A stretch of DNA of 64,000 bases, taken from the NCBI RefSeq assembly GCF_011050415.1, contig NZ_DRFS01000022.1, positions 124,001 to 188,000 on the forward strand, written 5' to 3'. The notes under the pieces were generated by a model. That model saw only the letters and a program-made list of their open reading frames with translations, had not been told where the DNA came from and did not search any database. Shown here piece by piece: positions 1 through 10,597 of the stretch; position 1 is the first letter of the stretch; every line of letters starts with the position of its first letter. The stretch comes from Halomonas sp. Lineage in GTDB: Bacteria; Pseudomonadota; Gammaproteobacteria; Pseudomonadales; Halomonadaceae. The position numbers and the translations under genes were made by a program.

Positions 1-1150
1 GTTCGCCCAATGGGCCGGGAGTAAAGCCGGGGCCGTGTACCAGAATCGGGATGTACTCGCGGGTGTGCTCGGTGCCGTACCAACTAGGGTCGCAGCCGTG
101 GTCGGCGGTGAGAATCAACAGATCATCTTCGCTGAGCGCAGCCAACAAAGCTGGCAGCTTGGCATCGAAGTCTTCCAGCGCGGCGGCGTAGCCCGGCACA
201 TCACGGCGATGGCCGTAAACCGAGTCGAAATCGACAAAGTTGGTCATAATCATCACGCGCTCACCGACCTCGCGCTTACTGGTACGCTCGATCTCCTTAA
301 GCGTGGCCTTCATTAGCGCGTCGTGGCCGCTGGCTTTTACCTTATGGGTAATGCCGCAGTGGGCGTAGATGTCGGCAATTTTACCAATCGAGACCACTTC
401 GCCACCGGCATCATCAAGCTTTTGCAGCACGGTAGGTGCCGGTGGCTCAACGCTATAGTCGCGGCGGTTGCCGGTGCGGGCAAAGGTCTTGCTGTCTTCG
501 CCGATAAACGGACGGGCAATGACGCGGCCAATGTTATAAGGCTCCAGTAGCTCACGCACGGTTTCGCACAGCTTATAAAGCCGTTCCAGGCCGAAATGCT
601 CTTCGTGAACGGCAATCTGAAATACCGAGTCCGCCGAGGTGTAAACAATCGGCTTGCCGGTGGCAATGTGCTCTTCACCCAGGCGAGCGATAATCTCGGT
701 GCCCGAGGCGTGGCAGTTGCCAATCACCCCAGTTAAGTCAGCTTTCTGGATAATGGCGTCAAGTAGCTCAAGGGGGAAGCTGTCGGTTTTATCCAGAAAG
801 TAACCCCAGTCAAAGCGAACCGGTACACCAGCGATTTCCCAATGGCCCGAAGGGGTGTCTTTGCCTGACGAGATTTCTTTAGCGTGAGCGTAAGCACCTT
901 CCAGGCTTTCCGGCAGTGCGACGCCTTCGGCCACGCTGCCCGTGGCATCGCGGTGGGCATGGAATAGCCCCAGCTTGGCCATATTGGGTAGCTTTAGCGG
1001 GCCTGAACGGTTGGCGTTATCCGCCTCACCACGGGCACAGGCTTCAGCGATATGGCCCAGGGTGTCAGAACCTTCATCACCAAAGGTGGCGGCATCTGGG
1101 GCGGCGCCAATCCCGAAGGAGTCAAGCACCAGAACTATCGCGCGACTCAT
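1..1150 (-). CDS. deoB: Phosphopentomutase DeoB (3' end cut by window edge)
   Basis: Interconverts (deoxy)ribose 1-phosphate and 5-phosphate, linking nucleoside phosphorolysis to DeoC. About 383 codons are visible; the family is about 405 residues long, so only the last 20 or so lie outside the window. The N-terminus reads [20 protein letters not shown], with the metal-binding Asp of the alkaline-phosphatase superfamily, and ADHGCDPSW near the visible end supplies a second metal-site Asp/His pair. The start codon overlaps the deoA stop as ATGA, so translation is probably coupled. It is the last visible gene of the tsx-nupC-deoCAB operon. The reading frame is open throughout. Confidence 0.95.
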   Translation of the reverse strand, partial: MSRAIVLVLDSFGIGAAPDAATFGDEGSDTLGHIAEACARGEADNANRSGPLKLPNMAKLGLFHAHRDATGSVAEGVALPESLEGAYAHAKEISSGKDTPSGHWEIAGVPVRFDWGYFLDKTDSFPLELLDAIIQKADLTGVIGNCHASGTEIIARLGEEHIATGKPIVYTSADSVFQIAVHEEHFGLERLYKLCETVRELLEPYNIGRVIARPFIGEDSKTFARTGNRRDYSVEPPAPTVLQKLDDAGGEVVSIGKIADIYAHCGITHKVKASGHDALMKATLKEIERTSKREVGERVMIMTNFVDFDSVYGHRRDVPGYAAALEDFDAKLPALLAALSEDDLLILTADHGCDPSWYGTEHTREYIPILVHGPGFTPGPLGE

Positions 1151-2496
1151 AAGGCTTCTCCACGGAAAGTGTCTTGCAGCAGCGTGTCGGCGGTGGCTGC
1201 CGCTTCGCCAATGGTGAACGCGGCACGTAGTTGATCAGCAGCGCGCTCGGCGGCGGCGTCACTACGTGCGTGCACCATGGCGATGGGGCGCTGGCTGTCT
1301 ACGCGCTCGCCAATTTCGACGATATCGGTAAAGCCGACGCTATGATCGACGCTGGCATCGTTACGCAGGCGGCCACCGCCTAGTTCTACCACGCTCATAC
1401 CTACGGCCCGGGTATCAATGCGCTGTACGATACCTGCTTGCTCGGCATACACCGGCTTAATCACATCGGCTTTAGCAAGGTAGTGCTCGGAGCGCTCCAT
1501 AAAGTCGCTGGGGCCACCTAGTTCGCGCACCATGCGGGCGAAGACTTCAGCGGCGGCGCCTGAGGTGAGTGCCTTCTCAAGTTTAGTCAGCGCTTCGTCA
1601 CGGGAGCCTACGAGTTTACCGGCGATTAGCATTTCTACCGCCAGTTCGCGAGTGACTTGCATCACGCGGCTGTCAGGGCGGTCGCCGCGCAGCAGGGCTA
1701 ACGTTTCGACGATTTCCACCGCGTTACCGGCACAGGGCGCCAGCGGCTGGCTCATATCAGTGAGTAGGGCGGTGGTGGGGGTGCCTGCCTGGGTGGCGAC
1801 ATTGGCGATACTTTTCGCCAGTTCGCGGGATTTTTCTAGCGTGGGCATAAAGGCACCGCTGCCGACTTTAACGTCCATCACTAAGGCATCCAGGCCGGAG
1901 GCCAGCTTCTTGCCAAGGATAGATGCGGTAATCAGCGGGATCGATTCTACGGTGGCGGTCACGTCACGCACGCCGTAGATGCGTTTATCCGCAGGCGCCA
2001 AGTCACCGGTCTGGCCGATAATTGCCACGCCGGTGGATTTTACTACCTCGCGGAAACGCTCAGGGGCGGGGTAGGGATCATAGCCGGGAATCGATTCGAG
2101 CTTATCCAGGGTGCCGCCGGTGTGGCCCAGGCCGCGCCCGGAAATCATTGGCACGAAGGCGCCGCAGGCGGCAACCCAAGGGCCAAGCACAAGCGAGACC
2201 AAATCGCCTACGCCACCAGTGGAGTGCTTGTCCACAATTGGGCCGGGCAGGTTCAGGTCGCTCCACTGCATCACGTGGCCGGAGTCGCGGGTGGCGGTGG
2301 TCAGTGCCACCACTTCTTCACGGCTCATGCCGTTAAGAAACACCGCCATGGTGAAAGCACCAATCTGGGCGTCGCTAATGCGGTCATCGGCAATGCCCTG
2401 CACGAAAGCTTTGATCTCTTCAGTTGGCAGCGGCTGTCCGTCGCGTTTCAGGCGAATCAACTCTTGGGGGAGCAGGGCGTGTTTAGTGGCAGACAT
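1147..2496 (-). CDS. deoA: Thymidine phosphorylase DeoA
   Basis: Phosphorolyses thymidine and deoxyuridine to base plus deoxyribose 1-phosphate in the cytosol. It has 449 residues, the usual length for the gammaproteobacterial enzyme. The phosphate-binding KHSTGGVGD motif lies at about residues 90-98. The family signature [16 protein letters not shown] is at about 119-134. The gene sits between deoC and deoB, overlapping deoC by one base (TAATG) and deoB by four (ATGA), so the three deo enzymes are tightly coupled. Its product feeds deoxyribose 1-phosphate to DeoB and then DeoC. No anomaly was seen. Confidence 0.97.
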   Translation of the reverse strand: MSATKHALLPQELIRLKRDGQPLPTEEIKAFVQGIADDRISDAQIGAFTMAVFLNGMSREEVVALTTATRDSGHVMQWSDLNLPGPIVDKHSTGGVGDLVSLVLGPWVAACGAFVPMISGRGLGHTGGTLDKLESIPGYDPYPAPERFREVVKSTGVAIIGQTGDLAPADKRIYGVRDVTATVESIPLITASILGKKLASGLDALVMDVKVGSGAFMPTLEKSRELAKSIANVATQAGTPTTALLTDMSQPLAPCAGNAVEIVETLALLRGDRPDSRVMQVTRELAVEMLIAGKLVGSRDEALTKLEKALTSGAAAEVFARMVRELGGPSDFMERSEHYLAKADVIKPVYAEQAGIVQRIDTRAVGMSVVELGGGRLRNDASVDHSVGFTDIVEIGERVDSQRPIAMVHARSDAAAERAADQLRAAFTIGEAAATADTLLQDTFRGEAL

Positions 2497-3290
2497 TAGT
2501 AACCTCCGTCAGTGGCAGCCGCATTGGTGTTGCCGGTCAAGGTATCCAGCAGATTGCCCAGCAGGCTAGAGGCACCAAAACGGAAATGTTCAGGAGTGGC
2601 CCAGCCTGGGCCCATGATATCGTTGGCCAGGGCCAGATATTGCGCCGCATCTTCGGCGGTTTTAACGCCACCCGCTGCTTTGAATCCAACATCCTTGCCG
2701 CTGGCTTTAATGGCCTTGAGCATAATCTCGGCGGCTTCCAGGGTGGCGTTAACGGCTACCTTGCCAGTCGATGTTTTAATAAAATCAGCGCCGCCTTCAA
2801 TAGCGATTTCGCTGGCGCGTTTGATTAGCGCAGGCTCTTTAAGCTCGCCGGATTCAATAATCACTTTGAGCAGTGCTTGGCCAGCGCAGGCGGCTTTGCA
2901 CATTTCAACCAGCTCAAGACCGGTCTCTTCATCGCCTGCCATCAGTGCGCGGTAGGGAAATACCACATCGACCTCATGGGCACCGGAGGCGACGGCATCG
3001 CGGGTTTCACGAGCGGCGCTCATAATGTCGTCGCCGCCATTGGGGAAATTAGTGACCGTGGCAATCTTCACCTGGTCATTCAAGCTGTGGGCAGTGAGCG
3101 CACGTTGTGCGGTGACAATAAACTGTGGGTAGACGCAGACCGCGGCAGGGGTGCCAAAAGGCGTTTTCACCTGCTGACAGAGAGCTTCGATAGTGGCATC
3201 AGTGTCACTGTCATTCAGGCTTGTTAGATCCATCAACGCTAGCGCCTGACGGGCTGCGTAGGTGATATCGGTAGAAGCAGAAGCGGTCAT
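2496..3290 (-). CDS. deoC: Deoxyribose-phosphate aldolase DeoC
   Basis: Class I aldolase that splits deoxyribose 5-phosphate into acetaldehyde and glyceraldehyde 3-phosphate, the last step of deoxynucleoside catabolism. At 264 residues it matches the E. coli-type long DeoC. The Schiff-base lysine is in FIKTSTGK (about K172), and the second active-site lysine is in GFKAAGG (about K204). It lies 83 bp after nupC, with a hairpin in the gap, and its stop overlaps the deoA start. The acetaldehyde produced could feed acetyl-CoA metabolism, although no aldehyde dehydrogenase is seen nearby. Confidence 0.97.
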   Translation of the reverse strand: MTASASTDITYAARQALALMDLTSLNDSDTDATIEALCQQVKTPFGTPAAVCVYPQFIVTAQRALTAHSLNDQVKIATVTNFPNGGDDIMSAARETRDAVASGAHEVDVVFPYRALMAGDEETGLELVEMCKAACAGQALLKVIIESGELKEPALIKRASEIAIEGGADFIKTSTGKVAVNATLEAAEIMLKAIKASGKDVGFKAAGGVKTAEDAAQYLALANDIMGPGWATPEHFRFGASSLLGNLLDTLTGNTNAAATDGGY

Positions 3291-3320
3291 GGAGTTCTCG
3301 CAAATCAGTAAAAGATAAAA

Positions 3321-3350
3321 CGGGCACTGCAGATGAAACCGCAGCGCCCG
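3321..3350 (-). other. Intercistronic hairpin between nupC and deoC
   Basis: CGGGC at 3321-3325 pairs with GCCCG at 3346-3350, and inner CTGC/GCAG also pairs. No T-run follows on the minus strand, so it is more likely a processing or stability element, or a weak attenuator separating transporter from enzyme expression, than a full terminator. Confidence 0.45.
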
Positions 3351-3373
3351 CCACCCCAGTAAACCCCACTGTG

Positions 3374-4657
3374 TTATCCAGTGGCGTTACTTAGGGCGAT
3401 AAAGAAGCCAGCGATAGAGGCTGACATTAAGTTAGATAGCGTACCCGCCAATACGGCTTTGACACCAAAACGAGCAATCTCTTTACGACGAGTCGGCGCA
3501 ATGCTTCCTAAACCACCGAGCAGAATCGCGATAGACGATAGGTTGGCAAAACCACATAGCGCAAAAGAGAGAATCGCCATGGTATGCGGTGTCATTAACT
3601 GACCCGTGGCCGCGACAACTTGTTCCCCTTCAATGTAAGGCGCAAGGTTGATGTAGGCGACAAATTCATTGACCACTAACTTTTGACCAATAAAGGAGCC
3701 CGCCAGGGTAGCCTCTTCCCAGGGTACACCTAATAGGAACGCTAGCGGGGCAAACAGCCAGCCTAGAATCATCTCAAGGCTTAACGCACCAAAACCAAAC
3801 CAGCCACCAACACCGCCTAAAATGCCATTCACTAGTGCAATTAGGGCGATAAATGCGAGCAGCATAGCGCCCACATTGGCGGCCAACATTAGGCCTGAGG
3901 TAGCACCTGAAGCTGCCGCGTCCAGTACGTTGGCGGGCTTATCTTCCTGGGCTTCAATCTCTTCTTCTACCTTGGAAACGCTATCGCTGTCGGTAACGTC
4001 TTGGGTTTCCGGCATGATCAGCTTGGCAAATAGCAACCCGCCAGGTGCCGCCATAAACGACGCTGCCACCAAGTACTCCATGGGAATACCCAGGGCGGCA
4101 TAGCCCGCTAATACCGAACCGGCCACCGATGCCAAACCACCACACATAACCGCAAACAGCTGCGAGGGCGTCATGCGGGCGATAAACGGACGCACCACCA
4201 AGGGCGCTTCGGTTTGACCGACGAAAATATTTGCTGTCGCTGAAAGAGATTCGGTACGCGAGGTCCCCAGGGCTTTCTGCAAAGCGCCACCCAGAATGCG
4301 AATCACCCACTGCATAATGCCGATGTAGTACAGCACGGCGATTAATGAGGAGAAGAAGATAATCACCGGCAGCACTTTAATCGCAAACACAAAGCCGACG
4401 TTATCCACATCCGCTAAGCCGCCGAATAGAAAGCCGATCCCGTCGTTGGCATACACCAATATTTGGCTTACACCAGATGAAATGGCTTGCAGCACCGCTT
4501 GGCCAAACGGCACATAGAGTACAAAGGCACCAATACCTGCCTGAATCGCAAACGCCCCTAAGACGGTGCGCAGCCGAATGGCCTTGCGGTCGTAGGAGAA
4601 AATCAGGGCAATGGCCACCAGAGTGACCATACCCACCAAGCTCATAAGGAGTGTCAT
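3374..4657 (-). CDS. nupC: Concentrative nucleoside transporter, NupC/CNT family
   Basis: Inner-membrane cation-coupled nucleoside importer. It has 427 residues and many hydrophobic segments, in the usual CNT length range. An N-terminal gate-like region is followed by the core with the typical stretch [14 protein letters not shown] (about residue 147 on) and the C-terminal helices around [20 protein letters not shown], both diagnostic of the family. It lies 36 bp downstream of tsx and 83 bp upstream of deoC, so the operon encodes outer-membrane entry, inner-membrane uptake and breakdown in order. Substrate range (pyrimidine only or broad) cannot be read from the sequence. Confidence 0.93.
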   Translation of the reverse strand: MTLLMSLVGMVTLVAIALIFSYDRKAIRLRTVLGAFAIQAGIGAFVLYVPFGQAVLQAISSGVSQILVYANDGIGFLFGGLADVDNVGFVFAIKVLPVIIFFSSLIAVLYYIGIMQWVIRILGGALQKALGTSRTESLSATANIFVGQTEAPLVVRPFIARMTPSQLFAVMCGGLASVAGSVLAGYAALGIPMEYLVAASFMAAPGGLLFAKLIMPETQDVTDSDSVSKVEEEIEAQEDKPANVLDAAASGATSGLMLAANVGAMLLAFIALIALVNGILGGVGGWFGFGALSLEMILGWLFAPLAFLLGVPWEEATLAGSFIGQKLVVNEFVAYINLAPYIEGEQVVAATGQLMTPHTMAILSFALCGFANLSSIAILLGGLGSIAPTRRKEIARFGVKAVLAGTLSNLMSASIAGFFIALSNATG

Positions 4658-4693
4658 AAGGGTATCCTTCGAGTCCGCGATGGTTAACCGGGG

Positions 4694-5542
4694 TTATAGT
4701 AAGTTGAGCTTGACGGAGTAGATCATCGCATTCTGATAATCATTGGGGGTGCCCAACTTGTTGTCAGAATAACGATACTGAATGCCGGTGGTGATTAGAC
4801 TGCTGGGGTGCCACCAAAAGCTTAGTGCGCCATTGGTACCTACACTGCCTGCGGTATCGCCAACGAAGTTCTGTTCTAAGTACTCGTCATCACGACCAAA
4901 GGTTTGCTCGTGCCAATTGGTGACACTGAAATTCTGGTTAATGGCCGAGAAATCATAGCCCGCTACCCAACCCGCCATATAGCCGTTCATACCAGTGTAG
5001 CCATCGCTTTGTACCCGCGCTGCGCCAATAAACGGTTTAAACCATAGACCGTTATCGAAGGTGGTGCGGTAGCCAAGGCCAAGAATCTGGTCTTGCTCAC
5101 GGCCGTTAAAACCGTAGTCGCGGAAATCATAAATGTGGGCATAAAGCGATAGCGGGCTGTCGCCCAGGTAAATGTGCGAGGTCACTTTACCTGCGGTGCG
5201 AAAGTTGTCTTTACCGCCGCTGGATTCATCAAACTGGCTATTGGTGGGGTTCTCAAAGTCAAAGAAGCCGTAGAACTCCCCCCAGCTAAAGCCTGCACCG
5301 CCTTCAATTTCGACAAACATAAAGTCGCTTTTAGCGGCGTTGGTTGAAGTGCGAGACTCTGTTCCGCTTGACCAATCTAAATAGTTTAAGGAAACGTTAC
5401 CGAAGGACCAGATTGGCTGAAAGGTATCAGCATTGGCAGTGGTAGCCGCACCTGCCATCAAAACGCCAGCGCCAAGCGTGACTAAAGACGAAGTGCGAGT
5501 CAGCGTACGCAGTGGTGTACGCGAGAGTGTACGAGCAGTCAT
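4694..5542 (-). CDS. tsx: Tsx-like nucleoside-specific outer-membrane channel
   Basis: Outer-membrane beta-barrel for nucleoside entry. It has 282 residues. A long, Arg/Thr-rich N-terminus leads into a hydrophobic signal peptide with probable cleavage after TTANA (about residue 39). The mature protein starts near WSFGNVSLNYLDWS, which resembles the conserved Tsx start, and is rich in alternating aromatic and polar beta strands. The last residue is Leu rather than Phe. It is the first gene of the nucleoside operon, so the promoter and the DeoR boxes just upstream probably control all five genes. Function rests on family resemblance plus context. Confidence 0.88.
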   Translation of the reverse strand: MTARTLSRTPLRTLTRTSSLVTLGAGVLMAGAATTANADTFQPIWSFGNVSLNYLDWSSGTESRTSTNAAKSDFMFVEIEGGAGFSWGEFYGFFDFENPTNSQFDESSGGKDNFRTAGKVTSHIYLGDSPLSLYAHIYDFRDYGFNGREQDQILGLGYRTTFDNGLWFKPFIGAARVQSDGYTGMNGYMAGWVAGYDFSAINQNFSVTNWHEQTFGRDDEYLEQNFVGDTAGSVGTNGALSFWWHPSSLITTGIQYRYSDNKLGTPNDYQNAMIYSVKLNLL

Positions 5543-5633
5543 GTAAGCCTCAACAAAGGTTGTCGCGGTGCCATTTGAGAGTAGCTATTGGGCACTAGCT
5601 ATCCGGGATTTTAATCGTGCGGGCTGGCGTTGA

Positions 5634-5670
5634 TGTTAAAATTATAACATTTAGTGTTATTTTTCTAACG
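5634..5670. promoter_or_regulatory. Tandem DeoR-type operator boxes
   Basis: TGTTAAAATTATAACA at 5634-5649 matches the E. coli DeoR operator TGTTAGAATTCTAACA at 14 of 16 positions. A weaker copy, TGTTATTTTTCTAACG, lies at 5655-5670. Their starts are 21 bp apart, two helical turns, so dimers could bind on one DNA face. They are in the tsx/deoR divergent intergenic region, and deoR is adjacent, so repression of the operon and autoregulation are both possible. Confidence 0.8.
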
Positions 5671-5676
5671 TTGATT

Positions 5677-5723
5677 TGCAAGTGTTGTCACATAAACGCT
5701 ATTTAAATGTGATATGCATCTCG
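5677..5723. promoter_or_regulatory. Candidate CRP-like sites upstream of deoR and tsx
   Basis: Two imperfect matches to TGTGA-N6-TCACA are seen. One is 5677-5692 (TGCAAGTGTTGTCACA, one perfect half). The other is 5708-5723 (TGTGATATGCATCTCG, one perfect half). In enteric bacteria the deo promoters are CRP-controlled; whether this organism has a Crp with that specificity is not visible here. Confidence 0.35.
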
Positions 5724-5851
5724 TCGTTGACAGGGTTTGGATTAAAAGTGATTACAGCAGTGGCAATTCTGTCGCCGCTCGCTCAGCATAGAATTGAAAA
5801 GTACGGTACTGACAACCACAACAAGAGGGGGTTTGCCAGGAGATGCCCACC

Positions 5852-6619
5852 ATGAATGGCCGTAGCGCTCTGCGCCTTGCCAAACTTCAGGAAGCGCTTG
5901 CCAGCGGCGGTACTCTTCATCTGCGCGATGCCGCCGAGATGTGTGATGTCTCAGAAATGACCATCCGCCGTGATCTGACCACCCACCCCTCCGCTATTAG
6001 CCTTTTGGGCGGTCGTTTAGTCATGGCGAATTATCCGGGTGTCACGCCGATTTACGATTTAACCGAGCAGCAGGCAAGTCACTACCAGGCAAAGTACCGG
6101 CTCTGCCAGCGTGCGTTAGCCTTTATCGAAGAGGGCGATACGCTGTTTATTGACTGCGGCTCAACGCTGATTCCTCTGCTGAGCCAGCTAAGCCATTTCC
6201 GCGAGCTAACGGTGGTCACCTATGCGCTCAACGTTGCCAATGCAGTTGCCGTGCTACCGAACGTGCGCCTAGTGCTGTTGGGCGGATTGTTTTATGCCGC
6301 CTCCCAGTCATTTGGCAGTGATAACATTGCAGCCTCAATAGAACGTTTAGGTATTAATAAAGCAATGATTTCGGCGGCGGGGGTGGATTTAGAGCGTGGA
6401 GTAAGCTGCTTTCACTTCCATGAGGTTGCCCCCAAACAAGCCGCTATCGCCACGGCCATGCAGCGGCTGTTAGTGGTGGATGCCAGCAAATTTGGCGTGG
6501 TTCGTCCTGCCTATTTCGCGGCATTAGACGATTTCGATGTGGTTGTGACGGACGAAGAGGGAGCCCCGCAACTGTTAACAGGCCAAGGTAGCGAGTCACC
6601 TGCCGTTACCGTCGCCTAG
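5852..6619 (+). CDS. deoR: DeoR-family repressor of the deoxynucleoside operon
   Basis: DNA-binding repressor, probably responding to deoxyribose 5-phosphate. From the ATG at 5852 it has 255 residues, close to E. coli DeoR (252). I prefer this start to the ATG at 5843 because AGGAG ends at 5842, directly against the earlier codon but nine bases from this one. An N-terminal HTH (LRDAAEMCDVSEMTIRRDL) is followed by a sugar-phosphate sensor domain with FIDCGSTLIPLL, LLGGLFY and VDASKFGVVRPAYF. It is divergent from tsx, and two DeoR-type boxes lie in between, which strongly ties it to this pathway. Confidence 0.93.
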   Translation: MNGRSALRLAKLQEALASGGTLHLRDAAEMCDVSEMTIRRDLTTHPSAISLLGGRLVMANYPGVTPIYDLTEQQASHYQAKYRLCQRALAFIEEGDTLFIDCGSTLIPLLSQLSHFRELTVVTYALNVANAVAVLPNVRLVLLGGLFYAASQSFGSDNIAASIERLGINKAMISAAGVDLERGVSCFHFHEVAPKQAAIATAMQRLLVVDASKFGVVRPAYFAALDDFDVVVTDEEGAPQLLTGQGSESPAVTVA

Positions 6620-6874
6620 CATTTTCTAAGGTGCGTCAATGCGCCACTTCTTTCATGATCTGGGTCAATAGAAAATACTTTAGTCTTAACTGTTCTGGCT
6701 TTAGTGCTTGAGCACGAGGACTAGCCGTCATTTACCACTCGACGGCGCATATTTTTCCCGGAGTAGTGCCTTTAATCGCAACATTTTGGGAAAAGTATGG
6801 TGTTGTAGTTAGCCTGCTATTTAGTTTGCTATATAGCTGGCTAGTGTCTATTGACCCTCTCATGAGATCGCACC

Positions 6875-7936
6875 ATGCAACGACACTCACTCTGGCGCAG
6901 GCGAGGCACCTTGGTGCTCCTTGCGCTGTGCCTGTTTCTGGCAGGCTGTAGTTCGGCACTTTTAGATCCCAAAGGGCAGATTGGCGTTGAACAGCGTTCG
7001 CTGATTCTGACCTCTTTTGGTCTGATGTTGATTGTCGTCATCCCTGTTATTGCGATGACACTGCTGTTTGGTTGGAAGTATCGGCGCAGCAATACATTGG
7101 CAGAATACCTGCCTGACTGGGCGCACTCTAACGCGATTGAAGCGGTGATTTGGCTCGTTCCCTGCGCGATTATCGCGGTTTTAGCCCTCTTAACCTTTAA
7201 GACCTCCCATAGCCTTGACCCACACAAGCCGCTTGAAAGCGATGTCGCTCCAATTGAGATACAGGCAGTGTCGCTAGATTGGAAGTGGCTGTTCATCTAC
7301 CCCGAACAGGGTATCGCCAGCGTTAATGAAGTGGCCTTTCCGGTGGATACCCCAGTACGTTTTCGGGTTAGTTCCGGCTCGGTCATGAATGCCTTCTTCA
7401 TCCCTCACTTGGGCAGTCAGATCTACGCCATGGCGGGAATGGATAACGATGTTCATCTCATTGCCGACGAAGTGGGCAGCTACCCAGGCCGCTCGACCAA
7501 CTACAGCGGTGCGGGCTTCTCGGGCATGACCTTTGAGGCAAAAGTCACTTCGCCTGCGGATTTTGATGCTTGGGTCGAAGGCGTGCGCAGTGCCCCTGAA
7601 AGCCTGAGCTACCCCGAGCGCTATGAAGCGCTCGCCGAGCCCAGCGAATTCCATCCTGTGGAGTACTTCTCTGACTTTTCACCGTCGCTGTATGAAAGTA
7701 TTTTGACCAGCTTCCAAACCGGAGGAGGGCATGGTGGTCACGCAGAACCCTTGGGTGATGCTCACGGAAACCATGCTCACGAAAGCCATGCTCACGAAAG
7801 CCATGCCGACTCAGGCGAGCTAGAAAGTGCACATGCTACTGATCATGCAGCCGCACCAGGTCATGTAACTAATAACCATGCCAGTGGGGAGCATGCCATG
7901 CGCAGCCATCCCACTAGCGTTGAAGCAGGGGGTTAA
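6875..7936 (+). CDS. cyoA: Cytochrome bo3-type quinol oxidase subunit II, with His-rich tail
   Basis: Subunit II of the proton-pumping quinol oxidase, anchored in the inner membrane. It has 353 residues. The signal ends in a lipobox LAGC (Cys25), two transmembrane segments follow (about 43-65 and 90-108), then a periplasmic cupredoxin domain (about 125-230) that lacks CuA ligands, as in CyoA. The odd feature is the C-terminal 70 or so residues (from about 281), with 14 His, Gly/Ala/Ser-rich, including a duplicated HAHES unit. The 255-bp upstream gap should contain the cyo promoter, but I see no clear site in it. It is the first of five tightly packed cyo genes. Confidence 0.93.
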   Translation: MQRHSLWRRRGTLVLLALCLFLAGCSSALLDPKGQIGVEQRSLILTSFGLMLIVVIPVIAMTLLFGWKYRRSNTLAEYLPDWAHSNAIEAVIWLVPCAIIAVLALLTFKTSHSLDPHKPLESDVAPIEIQAVSLDWKWLFIYPEQGIASVNEVAFPVDTPVRFRVSSGSVMNAFFIPHLGSQIYAMAGMDNDVHLIADEVGSYPGRSTNYSGAGFSGMTFEAKVTSPADFDAWVEGVRSAPESLSYPERYEALAEPSEFHPVEYFSDFSPSLYESILTSFQTGGGHGGHAEPLGDAHGNHAHESHAHESHADSGELESAHATDHAAAPGHVTNNHASGEHAMRSHPTSVEAGG

Positions 7937-7939
7937 GCC

Positions 7940-9979
7940 ATGTTTGGAAAACTCACATTAGAGGCAATTCCCTACCACGAACCGATCATCATGGTCGTGG
8001 CGGCCTTCATGGCCATTGGTGGGGTCGCGTTGGTAGGCGCATTAACTTACTACCGCAAGTGGGGCTGGCTGTGGAACGAGTGGTTTACCTCCGTTGACCA
8101 TAAAAAGCTCGGTATCATGTACTTTATCGTCGCCTTGGTAATGCTGCTACGCGGCTTCTCGGATGCGATTATGATGCGCACTCAGTTGGCGATGGCCGCC
8201 GGAGGCGCAGCGGGCTATTTACCCCCCGAACATTACGATCAGATCTTTACCGCCCACGGCGTGATCATGATCTTTTTCGTTGCGATGCCCATGGTCATCG
8301 GCTTGATGAACCTGGTGGTGCCCCTGCAAATTGGCGCACGCGATGTCGCTTTTCCCTTCTTGAATAACTTAAGCTTCTGGCTGTTTGCCGTTGCCGCGAT
8401 ATTGGTCAATATCTCGCTGGTAGTGGGCGAGTTTGCTAAAACCGGCTGGCTTGCCTATGCCCCGTTATCGGGGATCGAGTTTAGTCCCGGGGTCGGGGTC
8501 GATTACTGGATATGGGCGTTACAGATATCCGGGATAGGCACGACGCTTACCGGTATCAACTTCTTCGTGACTATTTTAAAAATGCGCACCAAGGGCATGA
8601 CGCTGTTCCGCATGCCGATTTTCACCTGGACCTCGCTGTGCGCCAATATTTTGATTATTGCTTCTTTCCCAATTCTTACCGCGACAGTCGCGCTGCTTAC
8701 CCTGGATCGCTACTTCGGGATGCACTTCTTCACCAATGATTTTGGCGGCAACATGATGATGTACGTCAACCTCATCTGGGCCTGGGGTCACCCAGAAGTG
8801 TACATCCTGATTTTGCCTGCTTTTGGCGTGTTCTCTGAAGTCATCTCTACCTTTGCACGTAAGCGGCTGTTTGGTTATATGACCATGGTCTGGGCGACCA
8901 TCGCCATCACCTTGCTATCGTTTATTGTTTGGCTGCACCACTTCTTCACCATGGGGGCGGGCGCTAACGTTAATGCCTTCTTCGGCATTATGACGATGAT
9001 TATCGCCATTCCCACCGGGGTGAAAGTCTTCAACTGGCTGTTCACCATTTACCGCGGCAGCTTAGAGCTAACCTCACCGGTACTCTGGACCCTGGGCTTT
9101 ATTATCACCTTCACCTTAGGGGGTATGACCGGCGTTATGTTAGCCGTGCCTGCGGCCAACTTTGTGCTGCACAACAGCCTGTTTGTGATTGCCCACTTCC
9201 ACAACGTGATTATCGGCGGCGTGGTATTCGGCATGATGGCGGGCCTTACCTTCTGGTTCCCCAAAGCCTTCGGCTTCACGCTAAGCGAAAAGTGGGGCAA
9301 GCGTTCGTTCTGGTGCTGGTTTATCGGTTTCTACGTCGCCTTTATGCCGCTTTACGTACTCAGCTTCTTTGGTGCCGTGCGCCGCATGCAGTCTTACACC
9401 AACCCTGAATGGCAGCCGTGGATGATTCTGGCCTGGGTAGGCGCGGTCATCATTATGCTGGGTATCGTCTGCACCATCATTCAGTTCTGGGTGAGTATTC
9501 GTGACCGCAAACTGAACGCCGATGTGACTGGCGACCCTTGGAATGGCCGCACCTTGGAGTGGTCGACTTCCTCACCTGCACCGTTTTACAACTTTGCCCG
9601 CCTGCCCGTAGTGGGTGATATCGACAGCTTCTGGTCTCAAAAGCAGCGTAGCAATGAGCAGCAGGAAGAGGAGGCTTATACCGATATTCATATGCCGCGT
9701 AACACGGTGGCTGGCCCAGTGATTAGCCTATTCGCGCTGATAATTGGTTTTGCGTTGGTGTGGCATATCTGGTGGCTGGCAGGGGTAGGCGCTATCGGGG
9801 TCTTTGTCAGCTTTATGGCCCGGGTGTTTAACGACAATATCGATTACTACGTTCCCGCTGCTGAAGTTGAGCGCATCGAGCGCGCGCATCATCAACGCGT
9901 TAAAAATTCCGATCCTTACAAACCGTCTGCTGAGGTTGAAGGGCGCGAAGGTAAGCATCAACACTACGTGGAGGTTTAA
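7940..9979 (+). CDS. cyoB: Cytochrome bo3-type quinol oxidase subunit I
   Basis: Catalytic subunit of the haem-copper quinol oxidase, oxidising ubiquinol and reducing O2 while pumping protons. It has 679 residues, near the usual 660-670. The haem-copper signature [17 protein letters not shown] with the CuB His and cross-linked Tyr, the WLHHFF His pair and the IAHFHNVI haem ligands are all present, as is the [16 protein letters not shown] stretch of helix III. It starts 3 bp after cyoA with GGGGG upstream as ribosome-binding site. About 15 membrane helices are expected. No defects were seen. Confidence 0.97.
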   Translation: MFGKLTLEAIPYHEPIIMVVAAFMAIGGVALVGALTYYRKWGWLWNEWFTSVDHKKLGIMYFIVALVMLLRGFSDAIMMRTQLAMAAGGAAGYLPPEHYDQIFTAHGVIMIFFVAMPMVIGLMNLVVPLQIGARDVAFPFLNNLSFWLFAVAAILVNISLVVGEFAKTGWLAYAPLSGIEFSPGVGVDYWIWALQISGIGTTLTGINFFVTILKMRTKGMTLFRMPIFTWTSLCANILIIASFPILTATVALLTLDRYFGMHFFTNDFGGNMMMYVNLIWAWGHPEVYILILPAFGVFSEVISTFARKRLFGYMTMVWATIAITLLSFIVWLHHFFTMGAGANVNAFFGIMTMIIAIPTGVKVFNWLFTIYRGSLELTSPVLWTLGFIITFTLGGMTGVMLAVPAANFVLHNSLFVIAHFHNVIIGGVVFGMMAGLTFWFPKAFGFTLSEKWGKRSFWCWFIGFYVAFMPLYVLSFFGAVRRMQSYTNPEWQPWMILAWVGAVIIMLGIVCTIIQFWVSIRDRKLNADVTGDPWNGRTLEWSTSSPAPFYNFARLPVVGDIDSFWSQKQRSNEQQEEEAYTDIHMPRNTVAGPVISLFALIIGFALVWHIWWLAGVGAIGVFVSFMARVFNDNIDYYVPAAEVERIERAHHQRVKNSDPYKPSAEVEGREGKHQHYVEV

Positions 9980-9984
9980 GCATA

Positions 9985-10596
9985 ATGGCAACGGATACGT
10001 TACATCACGGCGCATCAAACGAGCCCCACGAACATCACGATGCAGCGGGCACCAAGCTGTTTGGTTTTTGGGTTTACCTAATGAGCGATTTAGTGATCTT
10101 CGGGTCACTGTTCGCTACCTACGCCGTGCTGATGAAAGGCACTGCGGGCGGGCCGACGGCGGCCGATATTTTCGAGCTGCCGTTTGTGCTGGTAGAAACC
10201 TTCTTACTGCTGGTGAGCAGCTTTACCTTCGGATTGGGTGTGTTGGCGATGAATGCCAACCGCATCCATCAGGTGAAGGCGTGGCTAGCGGTCACGTTTG
10301 TACTAGGTGCTGCCTTCGTGGGCATGGAAATCTACGAGTTTCAGCACTTGATCCACCAAGGCTATGGGCCAGATCAAAGCGCGTTTCTTTCGTCGTTCTT
10401 CACCTTAGTGGGCACCCACGGTCTGCACGTCACCTTTGGTTTGATCTGGATTATGGTCATGCTGGTGCAGCTATCTACCAAAGGGCTGAACGATATGACC
10501 CGGCCTAGGATTTTGTGCCTGAGCCTGTTCTGGCATTTTCTGGATATTGTCTGGATCTGTGTCTTCTCATTCGTCTATCTGATGGGAGTGTTATGA
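9985..10596 (+). CDS. cyoC: Cytochrome bo3-type quinol oxidase subunit III
   Basis: Five-helix accessory subunit of the quinol oxidase. It has 203 residues, the standard CyoC length. It contains [21 protein letters not shown], the typical first helix of the family, and [13 protein letters not shown] near the fourth. The N-terminus is His-rich ([14 protein letters not shown]), like the CyoA tail. A GGAGG box lies just before the ATG. The gene starts 5 bp after cyoB. Confidence 0.95.
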   Translation: MATDTLHHGASNEPHEHHDAAGTKLFGFWVYLMSDLVIFGSLFATYAVLMKGTAGGPTAADIFELPFVLVETFLLLVSSFTFGLGVLAMNANRIHQVKAWLAVTFVLGAAFVGMEIYEFQHLIHQGYGPDQSAFLSSFFTLVGTHGLHVTFGLIWIMVMLVQLSTKGLNDMTRPRILCLSLFWHFLDIVWICVFSFVYLMGVL

Positions 10597-10597
10597 G

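Noticed and set aside
1532-1978. Long plus-strand frames antisense to deoA, cyoB, pta and RND genes
   Set aside because: Shadows of strongly supported genes in GC-rich codons; no motifs, no RBS.
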